DNA from: Nitrospirales bacterium
GTDB lineage: Bacteria; Nitrospirota; Nitrospiria; Nitrospirales; UBA8639
Direction: 5' to 3'
DNA: 64,000 nt
NCBI GenBank assembly: GCA_029261235.1
Contig: JAJDBS010000079.1
Location: 1 to 64,000, forward strand
Below the pieces are notes generated by a model. That model saw nothing but the letters and a program-made list of their open reading frames with translations. It made no database searches and was not told the DNA's origin. Both the position numbers and the translations under genes were made by a program. Of this stretch, positions 39,623 to 49,258 are shown piece after piece. Position 1 is the stretch's first letter; every line of letters starts with the position of its first letter.

Positions 39623-40311
39623 GAAACACATATCGTCAGGGACCATGTTGGATGCTTGCCTGTGTGAGTTTTTTTGGATTTGTCGGTTGTGCGGAAATTC
39701 ACAAACCACCGACAGTTGAAACGGAAACACAAATGATCATAGAGCCCGAATCGATGTATATGGGGTCGTTGTGGGAGCCTGATAATGGTCGAGCCTTTAT
39801 GTTCGAAGATAGGCGGGCGAGTCGGATCGGAGATATTGTCATCGTTCAAATCGTGGAACAACACAGTGGGTCCAAGTCAGCCAATACGAAATCGGATCGG
39901 AGTACCAGTTTCGGTGCCAGTGCGGGCGGAGGATTTTTTGACCTCACTGACTTATTAGGGGATTTTCGCAATCTGTTTAATGCTGAGGTTTCTTCGAGCA
40001 ATGAGTTTGAGGGAGATGGTTCAACAAGCAGGGAGGATAGCTTGACTGGGACGATTGCCGCTCAAGTTGTGGAAGTCTTCCCCAATGGAGATTTGCGTAT
40101 TAAAGGAAAGCGACAAGTGAAAGTGAATAGTGAAACGCAAACCATGATGATTAAGGGCATCGTTCGTCGAATTGATTTAGATACACAAAATACCGTGTTG
40201 TCATCTGCTGTGGCGAATGCCGACATCTCCTACACGGGCTTAGGAGCGGTGGATGACGTTCAAACACCAGGGTGGGCGGTTCGTGCATTCAATTGGATCA
40301 CGCCATTTTGA
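39619..40311 (+). CDS. flgH: Flagellar L-ring lipoprotein FlgH
   Basis: Lipobox-like FVGC; SLWEPDNGRAFMFEDRRASRIGDIVIVQIVE. Confidence 0.93.
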   Translation: MRNTYRQGPCWMLACVSFFGFVGCAEIHKPPTVETETQMIIEPESMYMGSLWEPDNGRAFMFEDRRASRIGDIVIVQIVEQHSGSKSANTKSDRSTSFGASAGGGFFDLTDLLGDFRNLFNAEVSSSNEFEGDGSTSREDSLTGTIAAQVVEVFPNGDLRIKGKRQVKVNSETQTMMIKGIVRRIDLDTQNTVLSSAVANADISYTGLGAVDDVQTPGWAVRAFNWITPF

Positions 40312-40317
40312 TGAGCC

Positions 40318-41523
40318 GTGAGCGTTAAGAGGGAAAAAGTGAAACGTTACCAAAAAAGTCTCTATGAGTGTTTCTGTTGGCCCGTTGTTGTGATTCTTCT
40401 GGTTTCTTGGGTCTCTCCTTTAGGTCTGGGGTTGGGCAGTCCGGCGCCTTCTGAGGCTGCTCGGATTAAAGATATTGCGTCTATTGAAGGCGTTCGAGAT
40501 AACCAACTCATTGGGTATGGGTTGATTGTCGGATTGGACCGAACCGGTGATTCAGTGGTTGGTGGCCAGTTTACGGCGCAAGCTATTATTTCGATGTTGA
40601 ATACCATGGGAGTGAATCTCAAAGTTGATCCTAATCAATTACTGACAAAGAATACGGCGTCGGTGATGGTGACGGCAAAACTGCCTCCCTTTGCGAGACC
40701 TGGGATGAAATTAGACGTTCAAGTATCCTCCTTGGCCAATGCTAAAAGCTTGAAAGGAGGAACCCTGTTGTTAACCCCCCTCAAAGCGGCGAATCAACAG
40801 GTCTATGCTGTGGCCCAAGGTCCTATTTCCACTTCAGGGTTTTCAGGTGGCGGAGGTGGGACCACGACGGTGAAAAATCAACAATCAGGAGGCATTGTCC
40901 CTGGTGGGGCTATCGTGGAAAAGGCCGTAAAGATTGATATGAATGCCTGGAATACATTTTCATTGACGATGCACCAAGCGGATTTCACGACTGCCTTGCG
41001 TGTCTCAGAAGTCATCAATGGGCATATGGGGGATGACCTCGCTTCTGCTGTGAGTTCTGGTCAAGTGCAAGTCGCGGTCCCAGTCAAATATCAAGGAAAA
41101 ATTGTCCAAATGATCGCGGCGGTGGAAAAATTGACTGTACATGTGGATGTGAGTGCCAAAGTTGTGGTGAATGAGCGCACTGGCACCATTGTCATGGGTG
41201 AACATGTTCGATTAGCCAGTATGGCTATTGCCCACGGAAACCTGACCATCAGGATTCAAACAGACTTTAATGTTTCTCAACCTAACGCCCCACTGGCCCT
41301 TGGGAGAGGAGCGACTGCCGGCGGGAGTACCGTCGTGACCCCAGATGTGGATACTGAGGTTGAGGAAGAGGAAGGTCGAGTGATTCAAGTTGACGGGTCG
41401 GTCACGCTAGGCGATCTGGTGAAGGCGTTGAATTCTGTTGGTGTGACCCCGCGAGACCTGGTCGCTGTTCTGACCGCGGCCAAAGCTGCTGGTGCACTAC
41501 AAGCTGAGTTAGAACTCATTTAG
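40318..41523 (+). CDS. flgI: Flagellar P-ring protein FlgI
   Basis: ARIKDIASIEGVRDNQLIGYGLIVGLDRTGDS; GVTPRDLVAVLTAAKAAGALQAELELI. Confidence 0.96.
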   Translation: MSVKREKVKRYQKSLYECFCWPVVVILLVSWVSPLGLGLGSPAPSEAARIKDIASIEGVRDNQLIGYGLIVGLDRTGDSVVGGQFTAQAIISMLNTMGVNLKVDPNQLLTKNTASVMVTAKLPPFARPGMKLDVQVSSLANAKSLKGGTLLLTPLKAANQQVYAVAQGPISTSGFSGGGGGTTTVKNQQSGGIVPGGAIVEKAVKIDMNAWNTFSLTMHQADFTTALRVSEVINGHMGDDLASAVSSGQVQVAVPVKYQGKIVQMIAAVEKLTVHVDVSAKVVVNERTGTIVMGEHVRLASMAIAHGNLTIRIQTDFNVSQPNAPLALGRGATAGGSTVVTPDVDTEVEEEEGRVIQVDGSVTLGDLVKALNSVGVTPRDLVAVLTAAKAAGALQAELELI

Positions 41524-41526
41524 GAA

Positions 41527-41642
41527 CAGTAAAAAGGAAGGAGTCAGTCGTAAGGAGCAAGATATATAAAGCGGAAGTATCTGAAGTTTTCTCCGCTCTT
41601 TTGATGTTATACGCCTGACTCTTTACTCCTCACTTTATACTG
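41527..41642. repeat. Heptad hairpin element (mixed A/B)
   Basis: cagtaaaaaggaaggagtcagtcgtaaggagcaag ... agcgga..tccgct ... cgcctgactctttactcctcactttatac. Confidence 0.6.
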
Positions 41643-41664
41643 TTTTAACTGAAGGAGATACTGA

Positions 41665-42021
41665 ATGATCGATGCAACTGGACTACTGGATACGTCGCAG
41701 GTGGCTGGTACGCTCGCCGGAACGAAGATTAAGCAGGTTGAGCAATCGGCTCAACGAGGGGATATGCTCAAGGCCAGCCAGGAATTCGAATCATATTTTG
41801 TGTCCTATATGTTGAAGGTGATGCGAGAGACTGTTCCGCAAGGAGAATTGACGGCCAATAAGATGGGGGACATGTTTCAATCATTTTATGATCAAGAAAT
41901 TGGCAAGCGAGCGGCTCAGTCCGGGAGTTTAGGACTTTCGGACTATGTGCTGGCCGCTGTGGCTCGCAATGAAGATCTTGCTCGTTCGCCTTCTAATCCT
42001 TCAATTTCTGTGAAATCTTAA
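41665..42021 (+). CDS. flgJ: FlgJ-type rod-binding protein lacking a muramidase domain
   Basis: ASQEFESYFVSYMLKVMRETVPQ, GDMFQSFYDQEIGKRAAQSGSLGLSDYV; only 118 aa. Confidence 0.85.
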   Translation: MIDATGLLDTSQVAGTLAGTKIKQVEQSAQRGDMLKASQEFESYFVSYMLKVMRETVPQGELTANKMGDMFQSFYDQEIGKRAAQSGSLGLSDYVLAAVARNEDLARSPSNPSISVKS

Positions 42022-42030
42022 GAGGTTTAG

Positions 42031-42058
42031 TAAAGTTTTATGGTATTGCTTCCGATAA
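42031..42058 (+). promoter_or_regulatory. Candidate sigma-28 (FliA) promoter for flgMNKL
   Basis: TAAAGTTT-N12-TCCGATAA: 15/16 matches to TAAAGTTT/GCCGATAA; 25 nt before the flgM ATG. Confidence 0.75.
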
Positions 42059-42082
42059 GAAGAGAGAAGGAGGCATGATGCC

Positions 42083-42397
42083 ATGACAATTCCTGGCCTT
42101 GATCCCAGTGGAGAACTGGGAAGACTGTTCTTTCAGATCCAATCAAAATCTAGTCATGAGAAGGATGTCCGTCAGCCTCACACGGTTCCCCAAGGGGGTC
42201 GCGATGCTGTGGATCTCTCGCGTTTGGCACAGGAGATTCGCACGCATACGGCGCGTGCGACGGAACTGCCGGATCTTAGAACTGACAAGATTCAACGCGT
42301 ACAGCAGGTGTTGGCTCAGGGAGGTGAATTAGCAACAGCTGATCAATTGGCTGATGCGATTGTCCGAGAGACACTGTTGAACGATTTGGGTTCGTAA
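42083..42397 (+). CDS. flgM: Anti-sigma-28 factor FlgM
   Basis: VDLSRLAQEIRTHTARATELPDLRTDKIQRVQQVLAQGGELATADQLADAIVRETL. Confidence 0.85.
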   Translation: MTIPGLDPSGELGRLFFQIQSKSSHEKDVRQPHTVPQGGRDAVDLSRLAQEIRTHTARATELPDLRTDKIQRVQQVLAQGGELATADQLADAIVRETLLNDLGS

Positions 42398-42418
42398 CCC
42401 TCATGATGTGAAGAGGAG

Positions 42419-42925
42419 ATGAATACTGTGTTGAATCGTGCTCAAGCACCATGGGATCACTTGTTGGTGCTGTTAGGGGAAATGCACGTTACCTTTGAAC
42501 AATTCCTGTCGTTTCTCTGTGACGAAGAGCGTTTGCTCGGTGCCATGGATCGGCAGGGGGTGGCCGATATGGCGGACAAGAAAGAGCAATCGTTAGTCGA
42601 GATGTCGCGATATGAAAAGCAAGTCGGCATGGCGATTCATCAGCTTGCGGGCCCTGAACATCGCGGGAAGGTTGATATGTGGTTGAAGCAATTGCGCCAT
42701 CCTCAAGCCATGAAGGCCCGTACGATTTTTCACGAATTAATTGGATTGACGCAGAAGATACAAGCACAAGGTCGCAAGAACGAAATCCTTATCCGTCGTA
42801 TGCAATGTGTCGTTCGGGAAGCGATTAATCTCATTTACACGGGCCTGGGCACTGGTCCCGTTTACCAAGGCTCTGGGGTTTTGAAATTTTCTGCGGCTCC
42901 CAGTTCAGTGAGTTTCCACGGATAG
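42419..42925 (+). CDS. flgN: Flagellar chaperone FlgN
   Basis: Small helical protein between flgM and flgK; EEHVTFEQFLSFLCDEERLLGAMDRQGVADMADKKEQSLVEMSRYE-type FlgN pattern. Confidence 0.8.
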   Translation: MNTVLNRAQAPWDHLLVLLGEMHVTFEQFLSFLCDEERLLGAMDRQGVADMADKKEQSLVEMSRYEKQVGMAIHQLAGPEHRGKVDMWLKQLRHPQAMKARTIFHELIGLTQKIQAQGRKNEILIRRMQCVVREAINLIYTGLGTGPVYQGSGVLKFSAAPSSVSFHG

Positions 42926-42932
42926 GAGCGCT

Positions 42933-44579
42933 ATGGCAGGCGTTAGTCATATCTTTAATGTCGCACGATCTGGTGTTCAGGCCCATCAACAAGGTCTGGC
43001 CACGACCGCTCATAACATCGCGAATATCAATACCAAAGGATTTTCGCGGCAACAGGTGGTGTTGGAAAATGCCCGACCAGCAGAAGGCGTCATCGGAAGT
43101 GGTGTCCAAGTTGGGCAGATTCGGCGGACGATTGATACCTTTCTCGAAAACCAATTGACTGCAGAGCATGAAGATCTTGGATTCATCACGAGTAAACATT
43201 CCTTATTGGTGCAAGCTGACGGGGTTGTGACTGAAACAGATAATTCGGGGTTGTCACACAGTGTCACCGAATTTTTTAATGCCCTACGCGATGTGACGAC
43301 GAACCCAGAAAGTCCCATTCAACGAACGGTCCTCTTGGCTAAAGCACAGACATTGAGTTCGGAATTTGTCAAACAGGCACAGGGATTCAATCAAATCCGA
43401 TTGGATGCGAACCAAGAGCTTGTTCGACATGTGGAGACAGTGAATGGGTTGGCAACCCGTATCGCCTCTCTGAATGATGATATTTTTAGGGCCGAATCGA
43501 GTGGTCGAGACGCGCTGGATTTACGTGATCAACGGGCCGTGTTACTCAATGATGTCGCCGAGTTAGTTGATATTGAACAAGTCCAACTTCGCGATGGGGT
43601 TGGCATCAATGTGGGTGGACAATTGCTCGTCGCAGGGAATCATGCGAATGCGTTATCGACAATTCCTGATGTTGATAATCCGCCCATGAGTGATGTCGCC
43701 TTTGTCCGGAGCAACGGGAGTGCTTTTTCGATATCTTCGAAACTGCAAGGTGGAAAAATTGGGGGCTTGCTTCAAGTACGTGATGGTGATGTGCCGAGTT
43801 TTCAAGATCGTGTGGACCGATTGGCCGCCACGTTCATCAATGAATTTAATCAACAACATCAAGCTGGTTATGCGCTAGATGCTACGACGGGTAATTCGTT
43901 TTTCTCAAGCATTACGCCTCCCGCTCCTGTCCCAAGCGATACGAATAGTGGAACAGCGGTGGGGACGTCTGTGGCGATTACGGACCCTACGCTGTTGACG
44001 TTTCAAAATTATGAAGTGCAGTTTTCTAGTGCATCAGCCTATTCCGTTGTCGATACGACGAGTGGAACAACGGTCACCACGGGTTCCTATACGTCCGGTG
44101 TGGCCATCAACTTTGATGGGCTTGATGTTGTCCTGACTGGGACGGCTGCGACTGGCGATGTCTATTCTGTGGACGCCCACCAGGGCTCGGCTCAGCGGTT
44201 TGGCGTGGCGCTGACAGATGTTGATAAAGTTGCCGCATCGTCGACGGCTCTCGGTGTTCCTGGGGACAACGTGAATGCACTGGCTTTGGTGAATCTGCAT
44301 ACCAGCCGACAAACGACGCTTAGCAGTTTGACGCTGAATGATTATCAGACGATTACGTCTGGCAATGTGGGCAGTGCCACACGTGAGGCCGAATTGCTCT
44401 TAAATACGACGACGCTCGAATTCGGGCAAATACAGGGTCTTCGCGAAAGTGTGTCTGGCGTGTCATTGGACGAAGAACTGACAAATTTATTGAGCTTTCA
44501 ACGCTCGTTTGAAGCGTCGGCCCGGTTGATTACCGTGGCGGATGAATTAATGCAAACGATCCTGAATATGGGTCGATAA
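42933..44579 (+). CDS. flgK: Hook-associated protein FlgK
   Basis: IFNVARSGVQAHQQGLATTAHNIANINTKGFSRQQVVLENARP; C-term ELTNLLSFQRSFEASARLITVADELMQTILNMGR. Confidence 0.95.
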   Translation: MAGVSHIFNVARSGVQAHQQGLATTAHNIANINTKGFSRQQVVLENARPAEGVIGSGVQVGQIRRTIDTFLENQLTAEHEDLGFITSKHSLLVQADGVVTETDNSGLSHSVTEFFNALRDVTTNPESPIQRTVLLAKAQTLSSEFVKQAQGFNQIRLDANQELVRHVETVNGLATRIASLNDDIFRAESSGRDALDLRDQRAVLLNDVAELVDIEQVQLRDGVGINVGGQLLVAGNHANALSTIPDVDNPPMSDVAFVRSNGSAFSISSKLQGGKIGGLLQVRDGDVPSFQDRVDRLAATFINEFNQQHQAGYALDATTGNSFFSSITPPAPVPSDTNSGTAVGTSVAITDPTLLTFQNYEVQFSSASAYSVVDTTSGTTVTTGSYTSGVAINFDGLDVVLTGTAATGDVYSVDAHQGSAQRFGVALTDVDKVAASSTALGVPGDNVNALALVNLHTSRQTTLSSLTLNDYQTITSGNVGSATREAELLLNTTTLEFGQIQGLRESVSGVSLDEELTNLLSFQRSFEASARLITVADELMQTILNMGR

Positions 44580-44636
44580 GGGAATCGTCGATGAGATATG
44601 TCGATTGCGACACGAGGCGAATAGGGGAATCATGAG

Positions 44637-45788
44637 ATGCGGGTGACTGAACGTCAACAAGTCGATGCACTCCTGACGGCTATCGGAAATCTTCGGAGTG
44701 GAATATCGACAGCAAGCGAACAAATTTCATCTCAAAAAAGGGTCAATCGTCCCTCTGATGATCCGGCTGCAGCAGAACGTATTAGTCAATTTCGAAATGT
44801 CTTACGGACCACTGAGCGTCGTCTACAAACCGTGAATGAAGGCGTTGGTCGATTAGATTTATCTGACAAGGTGCTGGAGCAAGCTGGGAACACCTTTCAA
44901 CGGGCAGGTGAATTAGCGGTGGGGATGAGAAGTGATACCAATACGGCTGTGGAGAGGCGTAATGCTGCATTGGAAGTGCAACAACTTATTTTAGGGTTAA
45001 CGGGAATTGCCAATACCCAACTCAACGGACGATTTGTCTTTGCTGGCAATGAAACCCAAGTGGAACCCTATGTATTGGGGACGGCCACGGGATCAGTTGG
45101 GACGGCGAACACTGGGGGCGCCACCATTACGGCTTCAGTGGCAACTCAGACGGCCTTGCAACCTGATGGGTATCAAATCCAATTCACGTCTCCAACTCAA
45201 TTCGATGTTGTGAATTTGACGACGAATCAAACTGTGTCGACCGGGAATGCCTATACTTCTGGGGGAACATTGTCATTCGATGGGCTTGATGTGGTCATTA
45301 CCGATGGTGGTGGTGGTCCGGCAACTGGCGACCAATTTAATGTTCGTGTGGGCTATGCCTATCAAGGGGATGGCGCGGCGCTTGCTGTAGAAATTGGAGA
45401 TGGGCAGACCGTTCAAGTCAATATTCCTGGTAGCCAAGTGTTTTCTGGTCCATCGTCCAATCTCTTTGAGAATTTGCAAGACTTTCACCAGGCGCTTGTC
45501 ACGAATGATGTTGATGGCATTGAGACGGCCATTGGGCAATTCACTCAATCCTTGTCGCAAGTGAATAATGCTCGTGCCACGATTGGTGCCAATGGCAATC
45601 GTTTAGGCACCATTAGGGATAGCCTGGATTTATTGACGGTCAATACTCAAGGACTTCGTTCAGATTTTGAGGATGCTGACTTTGCAAAGGTGGCTTCGGA
45701 CTTGGCATCACTCCAAGGCACCTTGGAAGCATCTTTAGCCACACTGAATCGCCAATTTCAAACAAGTTTATTGAATTTTATTCGATAA
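44637..45788 (+). CDS. flgL: Hook-associated protein FlgL
   Basis: MRVTERQQVDALLTAIGNLRSGISTASEQISSQKRVNRPSDDPAAAERISQFR; flagellin-like C-terminus. Confidence 0.93.
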   Translation: MRVTERQQVDALLTAIGNLRSGISTASEQISSQKRVNRPSDDPAAAERISQFRNVLRTTERRLQTVNEGVGRLDLSDKVLEQAGNTFQRAGELAVGMRSDTNTAVERRNAALEVQQLILGLTGIANTQLNGRFVFAGNETQVEPYVLGTATGSVGTANTGGATITASVATQTALQPDGYQIQFTSPTQFDVVNLTTNQTVSTGNAYTSGGTLSFDGLDVVITDGGGGPATGDQFNVRVGYAYQGDGAALAVEIGDGQTVQVNIPGSQVFSGPSSNLFENLQDFHQALVTNDVDGIETAIGQFTQSLSQVNNARATIGANGNRLGTIRDSLDLLTVNTQGLRSDFEDADFAKVASDLASLQGTLEASLATLNRQFQTSLLNFIR

Positions 45789-45884
45789 TTAAGCAAAGAC
45801 GTATCTGGCGGATTGGGCAAGTAAACAATATATGATCACAGAAACGTTTATGCAGTACGTAAGGTAAGGGGAAGATACCTACTG

Positions 45885-46856
45885 ATGAAAATTCTCGTTG
45901 TTGACGATGATCCGTTAACCCTTCATATGGTGGTCTATCGTTTGCGCCAATGGGGGCATGAAGTCGTGTCATGTACGGATGGAGAATCTGCATGGAAAAT
46001 TCTCGAAGGTGGAATGGTGCCCAATGTTGCCATTCTGGATTGGATGATGCCGGGAATCAATGGTCCCGACCTTTGTCAAAAAATACGTTCAAAAAAAGAT
46101 TGTCCGTATGTCTACATTGTGTTGTTGACGGGTAGAAATAATCCGGAAGATCTCATTGCAGGTTTAGATGCAGGAGCGGATGACTATCTCACCAAGCCGT
46201 TTCATCTAGGTGAGTTGGAAGCGCGATTGCGGGCAGGAAAACGCATTGTCGACTTACAGAACGAGTTGATTTCGGCCCGAGAAACGTTGCGTATTCAAGC
46301 GATGCAAGATCCTTTGACACAAATCCTGAATCATGGTGCGATTTTGGACTCACTCTTGAGTGAAATAAACCGAGCACAACGTGAGCATCAACCCTTAAGC
46401 CTTATCTTGGCTGATCTTGATGCGTTTAAACTTGTGAATGATACATATGGGCATGTGGCTGGTGATCATGTGCTTATTGAAGTGGCTCGACGGATGCGGA
46501 GCTGTTTGCGGTCATATGATGCTATTGGTCGTTATGGTGGAGAAGAGTTTTTGATTGTCTTACCGAATAGCGATGATTCCCAAGCCATTGGGTTAGCTGA
46601 ACGCATTCGAACTGCCGTGGCCTCTGAGCCTTTTCGTCTTCACAATACTGATTTGACCGTCACGATCAGTCAAGGGGTGACGACGTGGACTGATCCGGAT
46701 TCGATTCCTCTTGAACGGTTGATTCAGTCGGCCGATCGTGCTTTGTATGGGGTCAAACATAGTGGGCGAAATGCCGTTCAACATGTGCAATTTGATCAGG
46801 ACGCTGAAGAGGCGTTTTCTCCAATGTTCATTTCTCCGATTTCAGCTGAATCCTAA
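45885..46856 (+). CDS. Response regulator diguanylate cyclase (REC-GGDEF)
   Basis: REC VVDDDPLTLHMVVYRL; RYGGEEFLIVLP active site; RSYD five residues upstream fits the I-site. Confidence 0.92.
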   Translation: MKILVVDDDPLTLHMVVYRLRQWGHEVVSCTDGESAWKILEGGMVPNVAILDWMMPGINGPDLCQKIRSKKDCPYVYIVLLTGRNNPEDLIAGLDAGADDYLTKPFHLGELEARLRAGKRIVDLQNELISARETLRIQAMQDPLTQILNHGAILDSLLSEINRAQREHQPLSLILADLDAFKLVNDTYGHVAGDHVLIEVARRMRSCLRSYDAIGRYGGEEFLIVLPNSDDSQAIGLAERIRTAVASEPFRLHNTDLTVTISQGVTTWTDPDSIPLERLIQSADRALYGVKHSGRNAVQHVQFDQDAEEAFSPMFISPISAES

Positions 46857-46858
46857 GG

Positions 46859-49213
46859 ATGTCTACTCTGCTTGTTATTAACGACGATCCCGTGCAGCTT
46901 CATCTGTTGGGAAGTTTGCTTGAGCAAGATCATGAACACGTTGTGCGTTTTACGTCTTCTGAATCAGCGTGGGAGTGGCTTCAAAACGGACATGTCCCTG
47001 ATGCGATTATCTTGGATCTTCATATGCCAGGGATCAATGGATGGCGATTTTGTGAATTGCTCCATATGCAGGCTGTGCAGGGGAAACCCGTGCCGCCCAT
47101 TCTCGTTGTCTCCGCGACGTACTCAGGAATGGACGCTGAGGATGTGCTGTCAGACTTGGGTGCTTCGGCTTTTTTACCGTTACCCGCAGAACCTGCACGC
47201 ATTCGACAACACGTCCGGCAACTTCTTGAAGAACCGGTGCCGCCTAAAGCCTTTCATGCGTGGATGGTGTCATCGGATAGTTCTAAAATAACACGAACGC
47301 GTTCGGTCTTTAAGAAACGGGGCTGGGAACTCTATGGGTGGCAACGCGGCATCGATATGCAGTCCGAATCTTCCCTGTCAGCCCCCGATATGATCATCAT
47401 TGATGATCCTCTATTGGATGTCACCGCGCACGATCTTTTGCTATGGCGCAAGCGCGAATATCCGCAAGCCAGAACTCTCGTGATGAGCCTTCAGTGCGAT
47501 GGTCGAGGATCCTCTTCTTTTGTGAATGAGTCTGATGTCTATTTGCCAAAGGAGTGCGAGCCCGATACGTTGATGACGCTGTGTGAAAAATGGTGCCGAG
47601 AGCGAGCGTTCACGCATGTTGAACATCTTCTCGAAGTGCGAACGAGCGACTTAAAAGAATCGGAAGCGCAATTTCAAGGGTTATTTGAAATACTTCCAGA
47701 TATTTTGGTGATTTACGACGACCAGCGACTCATTCGCCATATCAATACGAGCGGAGCTCAGCAATTAGGGTACGTGTCCGCAGATTTGGTTAGGACTTTG
47801 CTCGTGAGGATTCAATCTTCTATCCTGAATGAATCTGTGCGTGCGGGTGACGTTGACGTGGAACAAGTGTCGCCAAGATGGATTGAAGCGACCTTAAGGC
47901 GAAAAAATGGCACTGAGCTTCCCGTTGAATTAATGGAACGAACTGTTCGATTTCAAGGCGAATGTCAAACGTTGCTTGTCGCGAGAGATATCACAGCAAG
48001 GCAGCACATGGCACAAGAAAATGCCAAGCTGGAGCAACAGTTGCGCCAAGTTCAAAAAATGGAAGCCGTTGGCCGTTTAGCTTCTGGTGTCGCGCATGAC
48101 ATGAATAACATTTTGACGGCCATCTTGGCACATGCGAGCTTGCTCAAAGTTCGAAATGATGAAGCAAATCCAACTTGGAAGGCTGGGAATGTGATTGAAA
48201 AAGCCGTTCATCGCGGCAAGGAGATGACGTCACAACTCTTAGGTTTTGCTCGTCAGGGAAAGCATCATCATGTGCCCGTGGATCTGCACGGGGTGATCGA
48301 AGAGGTGACGGGATTATTGGGTCGGACTGTTGATAAAACCATAACCCTACAGACGGATCTTCAGGCTGATGAGCCATGGGTGGTGGGAGATCCTAATCAA
48401 CTCTATCAGGTCTTGATGAACTTGGCGGTCAATGCGTCAGATGCCATGTCTGACAAAGGAGAACTGATTTTTCAGACAAGTAATGAGACAGTCTCCTCCA
48501 CGCAAGCCTCCCATGTTCCTGGTTTGACCGCTGGTGACTATGTCGTTGTGCGTGTCACCGATACGGGTGATGGTATGCCCCAAGACGTTCAGGCGCAAAT
48601 CTTTGAACCGTTCTTCACGACAAAGGAACTCGGGCAGGGGACGGGTATGGGACTGGCTATGGTGTATGGCATTGTGAAAAATCATCATGGGTATATTGGC
48701 GTCACAAGCACACCTGGTGTGGGTACAACGATGCGTGTGTATTTGCCTTCCGTTCTGTGCGAGGAACCTCAGGCCAAGTCAGTGCCTGCCGTGAAGCGTA
48801 CTGAGGGAACAGGCCATGTGTTAATTATTGATGATGAGCATGCCGTCGCTGAAGCCGCAGAAGCTATTCTTGAGTTTTTGGGGTACGACACGACGATTCG
48901 GTTAAGCGGTCGAGAGGCGGTGGAGTTTTGCCAAGATTCTCTCAACCGTGTGGATTTGGTGTTATTGGATATGGTGATGCCTGATATGAGCGGATCCGAG
49001 TGCTTCGCTGAACTGCGCCGAATTCGCCCAGAAAGTAAAATCCTTTTGTGTACAGGGTATGATCGGAATCATGCTGTGCAAGAACTGTTAAATCAGGGAG
49101 TGGTTGGGTTTATTCAAAAACCCTATGACCTTGATGCATTAGGCCAAGTGTGTGCTGATGTGTTGAAAAGCCATGTCCCGACAGAATCGTGTCTAACTGG
49201 AAGCCAAGCGTAA
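46859..49213 (+). CDS. Hybrid sensor kinase: REC - middle region - PAS - HisKA/HATPase - REC
   Basis: GRLASGVAHDMNNILTAILAHASLL, NLAVNASDAM, GTGMGLAMVYGIVKNHHG, C-terminal REC LIIDDEHAV. Confidence 0.9.
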   Translation: MSTLLVINDDPVQLHLLGSLLEQDHEHVVRFTSSESAWEWLQNGHVPDAIILDLHMPGINGWRFCELLHMQAVQGKPVPPILVVSATYSGMDAEDVLSDLGASAFLPLPAEPARIRQHVRQLLEEPVPPKAFHAWMVSSDSSKITRTRSVFKKRGWELYGWQRGIDMQSESSLSAPDMIIIDDPLLDVTAHDLLLWRKREYPQARTLVMSLQCDGRGSSSFVNESDVYLPKECEPDTLMTLCEKWCRERAFTHVEHLLEVRTSDLKESEAQFQGLFEILPDILVIYDDQRLIRHINTSGAQQLGYVSADLVRTLLVRIQSSILNESVRAGDVDVEQVSPRWIEATLRRKNGTELPVELMERTVRFQGECQTLLVARDITARQHMAQENAKLEQQLRQVQKMEAVGRLASGVAHDMNNILTAILAHASLLKVRNDEANPTWKAGNVIEKAVHRGKEMTSQLLGFARQGKHHHVPVDLHGVIEEVTGLLGRTVDKTITLQTDLQADEPWVVGDPNQLYQVLMNLAVNASDAMSDKGELIFQTSNETVSSTQASHVPGLTAGDYVVVRVTDTGDGMPQDVQAQIFEPFFTTKELGQGTGMGLAMVYGIVKNHHGYIGVTSTPGVGTTMRVYLPSVLCEEPQAKSVPAVKRTEGTGHVLIIDDEHAVAEAAEAILEFLGYDTTIRLSGREAVEFCQDSLNRVDLVLLDMVMPDMSGSECFAELRRIRPESKILLCTGYDRNHAVQELLNQGVVGFIQKPYDLDALGQVCADVLKSHVPTESCLTGSQA

Positions 49214-49258
49214 CGCGATGGTACGTGTGAATCTTCAAAGTTGTGAGGGGTACAACAC

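Noticed and set aside
1574-41642. Insertion sequences or MITEs with a local transposase
   Set aside because: No transposase ORF and no target-site duplications that I can identify; the elements are recorded as repeats of unknown mobility.
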